Below, piece by piece: positions 58,468-64,000 of a DNA stretch of 64,000 nt. Made by a program: the position numbers and the translations under genes. Every line of letters starts with the position of its first letter. Position 1 is the stretch's first letter. The notes under the pieces were generated by a model. That model saw only the letters and a list, made by a program, of their open reading frames with translations. It searched no databases and was not told the DNA's origin. The stretch is from Variovorax davisae (GTDB lineage Bacteria; Pseudomonadota; Gammaproteobacteria; Burkholderiales; Burkholderiaceae_C), in assembly GCF_030316845.1 (NCBI RefSeq), contig NZ_JASZYS010000008.1:62001-126000 (forward strand), written 5' to 3'.

Positions 58468-59202
58468 GTGAGCTTCTCGCTCGATGCGGTCGGCCTGGTG
58501 CATCCGAACGGCCACCGCGCGCTGCAGGGCGTGTCGCTGGCCGCCGCCGGCGGTGAGCGGCTGGCCGTCATCGGTCCTTCGGGCGCCGGCAAGACCACGC
58601 TGCTGCGGGTGCTCGGCGCCGCGCTGCGGCCCGGCGAGGGCGTCGTCCGGCTGCTCGACCAGACTCCCTGGCAACTGACGGCGCCGGCTTTGCGCGGCCT
58701 GCGGGCGCGCATCGGCACCGTGCACCAGAGCCCGCCGATCGCGCCCAGGCTGCGGGTCGTGACCGCGGTGCTCGCGGGGCGGCTCGGCCAGTGGTCGGCG
58801 CTGCGGGCGCTGGGCTCGCTGCTGCGCCCGTCCGACCTGCCCGGTGCGCACGAGGCGCTGTCGCGGCTGGCGCTGGAAGACCGGCTGTTCGAGCGCTGCG
58901 ATCGCCTGTCGGGCGGGCAGCTGCAGCGCGTCGGCATCGCCCGCGTGCTGTACCAGCGGCCGGCCCTGCTGCTGGCGGACGAGCCGGTGTCGGCGCTCGA
59001 CCCCACCCTGGCCGACCTGACGCTGCAGCAGCTGGTGCGGCAGAGCGAGGCGACCGGCGCGACCCTGGTGGCCTCGCTGCATGCGGTGGACCTGGCGCTG
59101 CGCTGGTTTCCTCGCATCGTCGGCATGCGCGGCGGGCAGCTGGTGTTCGACCGGCCGGTGGGCGAGGTCGACGAGGCGATGCTGAAGGCGCTGTACGCAT
59201 GA
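58468..59202 (+). CDS. PhnC-like ABC transporter ATP-binding protein
   Basis: A 244-residue ATPase starting at GTG. It has Walker [10 protein letters not shown]-loop region [14 protein letters not shown], signature [15 protein letters not shown], Walker [14 protein letters not shown] and an H-loop in [12 protein letters not shown]. The layout is that of phosphonate-type ATPases. It overlaps the next permease gene by 4 bases (ATGA) and serves both permeases. Confidence 0.9.
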   Translation: MSFSLDAVGLVHPNGHRALQGVSLAAAGGERLAVIGPSGAGKTTLLRVLGAALRPGEGVVRLLDQTPWQLTAPALRGLRARIGTVHQSPPIAPRLRVVTAVLAGRLGQWSALRALGSLLRPSDLPGAHEALSRLALEDRLFERCDRLSGGQLQRVGIARVLYQRPALLLADEPVSALDPTLADLTLQQLVRQSEATGATLVASLHAVDLALRWFPRIVGMRGGQLVFDRPVGEVDEAMLKALYA

Positions 59203-60026
59203 CGGAGCCCACCGCGCTGCGCGATCCGGCGGCTCGGCGGCGGCTGGTCGGCGGCCTGGCTGCGCTGGCGATCGCCTGGCCGATGCTGCAGCTGGCCGGG
59301 TTCCATCCCGCGGCCTTGTTCGGCGCCGGCAACCTGCAGGTGATCGGCGGCTTCCTGGCCGGCTTCGTGCCGCCGGCCGCGGCACCGGACTTCCTGGCGC
59401 TGCTGGCCAAGGCCACGCTCGAGACCCTGGCCATGGCCACCGCCGGCACCGCCCTGGCCTTCCTGATCGGCGCGCCGCTGGCCTTCGTGACCACCCGCGC
59501 GCTGTCGCGCTCGCGCATCGGCCCGGGACCGGGGCGGCTGCGCGCCGCGGCATTGCGGCAGTGCGCACGCTCGCTGCTGATGGTGCTGCGCGCCATCCCC
59601 GAGATCGTCTGGGCGCTGATCTTCGTGCGCGCGCTGGGCCTCGGTCCGGCCGCCGGCGTGCTGGCGCTGGCCATCACCTACGGCGGCATGCTCGGCAAGG
59701 TCTACGCCGAGGTGCTCGAATCGACCGACACCGCCCCGGCGCGGGCCCTGCTCGAAAGCGGCAGCGGCCGGCTGGCGGCGCTCGGCTACGGCCTGCTGCC
59801 GAACTGCGCCCAGGAGCTGACCTCCTACACCGTCTACCGCTGGGAGTGCGCGGTGCGGGCCTCGGTGGTGATGGGCTTCGTCGGCGCCGGCGGCCTGGGC
59901 CAGCTGATGGACCAGTCGATGAAGATGCTCAACGGCGGCGAGGCCAGCAGCATCCTGCTGGTCTTCCTGGGCCTGGTGCTGCTGGCCGATGCGCTGAGCA
60001 ACGCCCTGCGGAGGCTGCTGCGATGA
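59199..60026 (+). CDS. PhnE-like ABC transporter permease 1
   Basis: A 275-residue inner-membrane protein with about six hydrophobic segments and the PhnE-type loop [49 protein letters not shown], plus the early [22 protein letters not shown]. It forms half of the channel and overlaps both neighbours by 4 bases. Confidence 0.9.
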   Translation: MTEPTALRDPAARRRLVGGLAALAIAWPMLQLAGFHPAALFGAGNLQVIGGFLAGFVPPAAAPDFLALLAKATLETLAMATAGTALAFLIGAPLAFVTTRALSRSRIGPGPGRLRAAALRQCARSLLMVLRAIPEIVWALIFVRALGLGPAAGVLALAITYGGMLGKVYAEVLESTDTAPARALLESGSGRLAALGYGLLPNCAQELTSYTVYRWECAVRASVVMGFVGAGGLGQLMDQSMKMLNGGEASSILLVFLGLVLLADALSNALRRLLR

Positions 60027-60823
60027 GCGCGTCGTTCGCCGCCGCGCCGCCGCGCTGCCTTCGCTGCTGGGCCACGGCGCTCGCCATCTTGGTCGCGGTG
60101 GCGGCCAGCTTCGCCTGGCTCGCGATCGACTACGGCGCACTGTTCACCGGCGAGTCGCTGGCGCTGATGGGCCGCTTCATTGCCGAGTTCTTCCCGCCCG
60201 ACCTCTCCGCCGCGTTCCTGCAGAAGACCGCCTGGGGCGCCATGCAGACCCTGGCGGTGTCGGCGCTCGGCACCTTGCTGGCGGCAGCCGGCGGTGCGCT
60301 GCTCGCGCTGCCGGCGTCGGGCCGCTCGGGGGCCTGGGTGCAGGGCGCGACCCGCTTCCTGCTCAACTTCCTGCGCAGCGTGCCTGAGCTGGTGTGGGCG
60401 GCGCTGATGGTGCTGGCGGCCGGCATCGGCCCCTTCGCCGGTGCGCTGGCGCTCGCGCTGCACACCACTGGCGTGCTCGGCCGCCTGTTCGCCGAGAGCC
60501 TGGAGAACGCGCCGCGCGAGCCCGAACGGGCGCTGTCGCAGAGCGGCTCGGGCGCCGTGGCGGCCTTCGCCTACGGCAGCCTGCCGCTGGTGCTGCCTCG
60601 ATGGGTGGCCTACACGCTGTATCGTTGGGAGATGAACATTCGCATGGCCACCGTGCTGGGCTTCGTCGGCGGCGGCGGCCTGGGGCAGCTGCTCTACTTC
60701 CACCTGTCGATCTTCCAGCAGCAACAGGCCATGACCGTGCTGGCCGCGATGTTCGGCCTGGTGGCGCTGGTCGACATGGCGAGTGCCCGGCTGCGCCGGG
60801 ACCTGGGGCCGGCCCATGCATGA
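60023..60823 (+). CDS. PhnE-like ABC transporter permease 2
   Basis: A 266-residue inner-membrane protein, a paralogue of permease 1, with QSGSGAVAAFAYGSLPLVLPRWVAYTLYRWEMNIRMATVLGFVGGGGLG as its coupling loop. Two tandem PhnE permeases per ATPase are common in this group. Its 3' end overlaps the mnmH start by 8 bases, physically joining transport to tRNA selenation. Confidence 0.9.
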   Translation: MSASFAAAPPRCLRCWATALAILVAVAASFAWLAIDYGALFTGESLALMGRFIAEFFPPDLSAAFLQKTAWGAMQTLAVSALGTLLAAAGGALLALPASGRSGAWVQGATRFLLNFLRSVPELVWAALMVLAAGIGPFAGALALALHTTGVLGRLFAESLENAPREPERALSQSGSGAVAAFAYGSLPLVLPRWVAYTLYRWEMNIRMATVLGFVGGGGLGQLLYFHLSIFQQQQAMTVLAAMFGLVALVDMASARLRRDLGPAHA

Positions 60824-61898
60824 GGACGACAAGCGCTACCGCCCGACGCGGGTGGCCGACATCCCCGCCTTCGACACCCTGATCGACGCCCGCTCGCCGG
60901 CCGAGTTCGCGCTCGACCACATCCCGGGTGCCATCAACTGCCCGGTGCTCGACGACGACGAGCGCCGCATCGTCGGCACGCTCTACAAGCAGACCGGGGC
61001 CTTCGAGGCCCGCCGGGTCGGCGGCGCGATGGTCGCGGCCAACCTGGCGCGCCACCTGCGCGAGCAGTTCGCCGACCGGCCCGCCAACTGGCGGCCGCTG
61101 GTCTACTGCTGGCGCGGCGGCTTGCGCAGCGGCTCGATGGTGACCTGGCTGCGGCTGGTCGGCTGGGACGCCCAGCAGCTGGCCGGCGGCTACAAGAGCT
61201 TCAGGCACCACGTGCTGGCGCAGATCGAGGCCGCCTGCCCGCAGCTGCAGCTGCGCGTGATCTGCGGCGCCACCGGCAGCGCCAAGACGCGCCTGCTGCA
61301 GGCCCTGGCCGCGCGCGGCGAGCAGGTGCTCGACCTCGAGCACCACGCCCGCCACAAGGGCTCGCTGCTGGGCGCCTTGCCCGGCGTGCCGCAGCCTTCG
61401 CAGAAGCAGTTCGAGACCCGCATCGCGACCGACTTCCAGGCCCTGGACCTGGCCCGGCCGGTGTACGTGGAAGGCGAGAGCGCCCGCATCGGCCGGCTGT
61501 CGCTGCCGATCCCGCTGGTGGCGCGCATGCGCGGGGCCGACTGCATCGAGGTGCAGGCCGACCCGGCCGCGCGGCTGGCCTACCTGCTGCGCGACTACGC
61601 CTACCTCGGCGACGACCCGGAGGCCCTGGCCGGCCAGCTGGGCAAGCTCAAGGAGCTGCAGGGCAAGGCGGTGGTGGAGCGCTGGCAGCAGTGGGCGCGG
61701 GCGGGCGAACTGGCGCCGCTGTTCGAGGAGCTGATGCGCCTGCACTACGACCCGCACTACGAGCGCTCGCAGGCGAAGCACTTCAGCCGCTGGGCGCAGC
61801 GTGCGCGGGTGGCGGCAGCGGACCTGACGGAGGCGGGAATCGAGGCGGTGGCGCAGGGCGTGCTGGCCTTGGCCGCCGTGCCTGCGCCGGCGCCATGA
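60816..61898 (+). CDS. mnmH: tRNA 2-selenouridine synthase
   Basis: A 360-residue protein with an N-terminal rhodanese domain (LIDARSPAEFALDHIPGAINCPVL, catalytic C98 in LVYCWRGGLRSGSM) and a C-terminal P-loop domain (GATGSAKT, 151-158). It replaces sulfur by selenium, from SelD-made selenophosphate, in 2-thiouridine at the wobble position of Lys, Glu and Gln tRNAs. The ATG at 60816 overlaps the permease gene; an upstream codon at 60783 adds only permease-overlapping residues. No selA or selB is in the window, so selenium here appears to be for tRNA. Confidence 0.93.
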   Translation: MHEDDKRYRPTRVADIPAFDTLIDARSPAEFALDHIPGAINCPVLDDDERRIVGTLYKQTGAFEARRVGGAMVAANLARHLREQFADRPANWRPLVYCWRGGLRSGSMVTWLRLVGWDAQQLAGGYKSFRHHVLAQIEAACPQLQLRVICGATGSAKTRLLQALAARGEQVLDLEHHARHKGSLLGALPGVPQPSQKQFETRIATDFQALDLARPVYVEGESARIGRLSLPIPLVARMRGADCIEVQADPAARLAYLLRDYAYLGDDPEALAGQLGKLKELQGKAVVERWQQWARAGELAPLFEELMRLHYDPHYERSQAKHFSRWAQRARVAAADLTEAGIEAVAQGVLALAAVPAPAP

Positions 61899-61919
61899 CA
61901 TGCCGCGCCGGGCCTCGCC

Positions 61920-62894
61920 TCATTCCGGTGCGATGCTCAGGTCCTTCGTGAGCCTGGCCCAGCGTGAATGCTCCGCATCCAGCATGCCGCCCATCTGCGC
62001 CACCGTGCCGGCGCCGTCCGTCATCGGGCCGATGGCCAGCAGGCGCGCCGCCATGTCCTTGTCGCTCAGCACGACGTCGAGCTCGCGGTTGAAGCGCTGG
62101 ACCACGGCGCTCGGCGTGCCGGCGGGGGCGACGATGCCGATCCAGCCGGCGTAGTTGAAGCCGGGCAAGGTGTCGGCCACCGGCGGCACCTGGTCCCAGC
62201 CGGCGATGCGCTTGGCGGTGGTGACGGCCAGCGGGCGGAGCTTGCCGGCCGTGACCATCTGCGAGACCGAGGGGACGTCGCTCACCAGCACTTCGATCTG
62301 GCCGCCGACCGTGTCGGTCACGCCCGCACTGACCGAGGCATAGGGCACCGAGTTCACCTCGATGCCCAGCTGCGCCGCCAGCAGCCGGGTGACCATGCCG
62401 CTGAAGGTCTTCGGCCCTTCGTTGGCGATGGCCAGCTTGCCGGGATTGGCCTTGGCGTACGCGACCAGGTCGCCCAGCGACTGGAACTTCGACCCCGCGT
62501 TGACCGAGATGGTGAAGGGCACCGTGCCGACCATGCCGACGGGGATGAAGTCCTTGCGCGGGTCATAGGGAAGGTTCTTGAACAGGTAGGAGTTCATGAC
62601 CAGGGCCGCGGCGGTCGCGAAATAGAAGGTGTAGCCGTCGGCGGCCGACCGGGCGGCCGCCTGGGCGCCGATCGCGTTCTGTCCCCCTGGACGGTTCTCC
62701 ACCACGATCGGCTGGTTGAGCCGGCGCGCGAGCTGGTCGCCGATCATCCGCGCCATCGAGTCGGCGCCCGATCCGGCAGGCTGCGACAGGATCAGCTTGA
62801 TGGGCTTGTCGGGCCAGCCTTGGGCCAAGGCGGTCGGCAGCCAGGTGGCGAGCAGCGCGGCGCCGGTGGTCAGGGTGAAGGTCCTGCGATTCAT
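61920..62894 (-). CDS. Tripartite tricarboxylate transporter binding protein, Bug/TctC family (3)
   Basis: A 324-residue periplasmic binding protein with a leader of NRRTFTLTTGAALLATWLPTALA and the motifs WPDKPIKLILSQPAGSGADSMARM, VVENRPGGQNAIGAQAAA and DPRKDFIPVGMVG. The start ATG at 62894 has an AGGAGA ribosome binding site. It follows the aromatic hydroxylase gene by 28 bases in the same direction and may bind an aromatic or dicarboxylic acid for that pathway. No TctAB genes are visible. Confidence 0.9.
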   Translation of the reverse strand: MNRRTFTLTTGAALLATWLPTALAQGWPDKPIKLILSQPAGSGADSMARMIGDQLARRLNQPIVVENRPGGQNAIGAQAAARSAADGYTFYFATAAALVMNSYLFKNLPYDPRKDFIPVGMVGTVPFTISVNAGSKFQSLGDLVAYAKANPGKLAIANEGPKTFSGMVTRLLAAQLGIEVNSVPYASVSAGVTDTVGGQIEVLVSDVPSVSQMVTAGKLRPLAVTTAKRIAGWDQVPPVADTLPGFNYAGWIGIVAPAGTPSAVVQRFNRELDVVLSDKDMAARLLAIGPMTDGAGTVAQMGGMLDAEHSRWARLTKDLSIAPE

Positions 62895-62922
62895 GGTCGA
62901 TGTCTCCTGTTGATTGTGGGGT

Positions 62923-64000
62923 TCAGGCCTCGCAGGCCGCCTTGGCGCCGAGGGCGATGGCCGCCTCTTCGAGCAGCGCCGTCGCTTCTTCGGCCGTGGC
63001 TGCGACGCCATAGACGTAGTTGTCCGGCCGCACCAGCGCCGCCACGCAGGCATGACGCCGGAACCAGTCGGCGGCCACCCCTTCGGTTTCCGCCAGGGTC
63101 GCCAGCGGTACCCGCGTGAGCCCGCGCCAGAGGCCGGTCTGCGCGCTCGCTGCAGCTTCGTTGGCCAGCACCAGCCGCCAGCCGTGGCCGGCGACCTCGT
63201 CCATGCGGCGTTGCTTCCCGCCCTGCTGCAGCCAGGGCTGAGGGAACAGGCCGCCGCGTGCCGCGCTCTCGCGCCCGGAAAGCAGGCCGCGTTCGAGCCG
63301 GGGCAGGATGTCCTGGCGCGGCGTGTCCCTGACCACCCCGGCGCAATCCGCCAGCAGCTGCGCATCGCGCGCCCGGGCCTTGGCCGGGTCGCGTTCGCAG
63401 ATCACCGCGCCGACGCCCTTGATGCGGCTGGTCAGCTCGCGCACATGGGCCTTGCGCTCGGTGCCGTAGCTGTCCAGCAGGGCGTCGGCGGCGCTGCCGC
63501 CGACTTCGCCCTGCAGCACGGCGGCGAGCTTCCAGCTCAGGTTCGCCGCGTCGCGGATGCCCTGGCACATGCCCTGGCCGAGGAAAGGCGGCTGCATGTG
63601 CGCGGCATCGCCGGCGAGAAACACCCGGCCCTTGCGCCACTGGGCGGCCACCAGCGCGTGGAAGCGGTAGCTGGCCTGGCGCCACAGCTCGCCGTCCGCG
63701 GGCGTGAGCCAGCGCGCCAGCAGCTTCCAGGTCTCGGCGTCGGTGGCGACCTCGCCGGGGTCCTCGCCCGGCTTCAGCGAGATCTCCCAGCGCCGGTGGT
63801 TCTTCGGCCCGATCACCAGCGTGCAGGGGCGCTCCGGCTCGCAGTACTGCACGCTCACCGGCGGCAGCTTGGCCAGGCCCTGCTCGTTGACCCGCACGTC
63901 CACCACCAGCCAGGGCTCGTCGAAGTCGAGGTCCTCCAGCGGCATGTCGAGCTGCGTGCGCACGGTGCTGGAGCCGCCGTCGCAGGCGATCGCGTACCGG
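62923..64000 (-). CDS. FAD-dependent aromatic hydroxylase (MhpA/PHBH-like), 5' end outside window
   Basis: The window ends inside this gene, leaving 358 codons of its 3' part. In frame at the window edge is ACDGGSSTVR, the DG motif of para-hydroxybenzoate-hydroxylase-type flavoproteins. Further in, GRVFLAGDAAHMQPPFLGQGMCQGIRDAANLSWKLA is the GD motif that binds the FAD ribityl and NADPH. A C-terminal thioredoxin-like domain (RPDNYVYGVAATAEEA) fits MhpA-type 3-(3-hydroxyphenyl)propionate hydroxylases. It would hydroxylate an aromatic ring with NAD(P)H and O2. The N-terminal FAD Rossmann motif is off the window. Confidence 0.85.
   Translation of the reverse strand, partial: RYAIACDGGSSTVRTQLDMPLEDLDFDEPWLVVDVRVNEQGLAKLPPVSVQYCEPERPCTLVIGPKNHRRWEISLKPGEDPGEVATDAETWKLLARWLTPADGELWRQASYRFHALVAAQWRKGRVFLAGDAAHMQPPFLGQGMCQGIRDAANLSWKLAAVLQGEVGGSAADALLDSYGTERKAHVRELTSRIKGVGAVICERDPAKARARDAQLLADCAGVVRDTPRQDILPRLERGLLSGRESAARGGLFPQPWLQQGGKQRRMDEVAGHGWRLVLANEAAASAQTGLWRGLTRVPLATLAETEGVAADWFRRHACVAALVRPDNYVYGVAATAEEATALLEEAAIALGAKAACEA

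Noticed and set aside
1..64000. CRISPR arrays, tRNA/rRNA genes, insertion sequences, integrases, prophage genes
   Set aside because: No regularly spaced repeats, no RNA-gene signatures and no transposase or integrase-like proteins were found on reading the window.

Overview
The window is a very GC-rich bacterial chromosome segment, packed almost entirely with genes and with strong G/C bias at third codon positions. Three orphan tripartite-tricarboxylate (Bug/TctC-type) binding proteins, several CaiB-type CoA transferases, LysR regulators, a NorR/flavohaemoglobin pair and a SelD/MnmH selenium module together point to a betaproteobacterium of the Burkholderiales, most likely Comamonadaceae (Variovorax-like). 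This is inferred from gene content only. I saw no rRNA, tRNA, CRISPR array, insertion sequence or phage gene. No gene-free stretch exceeds 300 bases.

Region 1 (1-5207, + strand): the end of an aldo/keto reductase, a TIGR04076-type small protein, a 1,146-residue molybdopterin oxidoreductase fused to a phthalate-dioxygenase-reductase-like module, and an aspartate-dehydrogenase-like protein, closely spaced or overlapping. Region 2 (5271-17755): a catabolic/transport neighbourhood with a 2-hydroxyacid dehydrogenase, a type II dehydroquinase-like protein with altered active-site residues, a glutathione transferase, a quinone oxidoreductase, a polyamine-type ABC transporter whose ATPase (8.3-9.5 kb) lies apart from its binding protein and permeases (14.6-17.4 kb), a flavin monooxygenase, an ArgE-like deacylase, a LysR regulator, a DUF1028 protein and a RidA-family protein. 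A VOC protein and a secreted TPR protein follow.

Region 3 (19748-31314) looks like an organosulfur utilisation locus. It has a four-domain rhodanese, a thiol dioxygenase and an SfnB-like flavin oxidoreductase on the - strand. Divergent from them are three sulfonate-type binding proteins, an SsuD-like LLM monooxygenase, a class II aldolase, one permease/ATPase pair and a membrane cytochrome c. Region 4 (31311-48774) is a large carboxylate catabolic locus: a GntR regulator, a CitE-like lyase, an isochorismatase-fold protein, three CaiB-type CoA transferases, two FAS1/MaoC-type hydratases, two Bug proteins, SMP-30, a LivFGMHK-type ABC transporter, a 3-hydroxyisobutyrate-dehydrogenase-like protein and an SDR. 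A perfect 15-bp inverted repeat flanks its divergent promoter region, and the core of that repeat recurs upstream of the second operon.

Region 5 (48775-53521): a GFA-family protein, an unrecognised ORF, an aldehyde dehydrogenase/sterol desaturase pair and a divergent LysR gene. Region 6 (53485-56409): flavohaemoglobin hmp divergent from norR. The intergenic DNA holds a near-consensus sigma-54 promoter for hmp and three NorR-type boxes (GT-N7-AC), a nitric-oxide detoxification switch readable directly from sequence. Region 7 (56417-61898): selD divergent from a PhnDCEE-like ABC transporter ending in mnmH, a self-contained selenium uptake to 2-selenouridine-tRNA module. Region 8 (61920-64000): a third Bug protein and a flavin aromatic hydroxylase running off the window.
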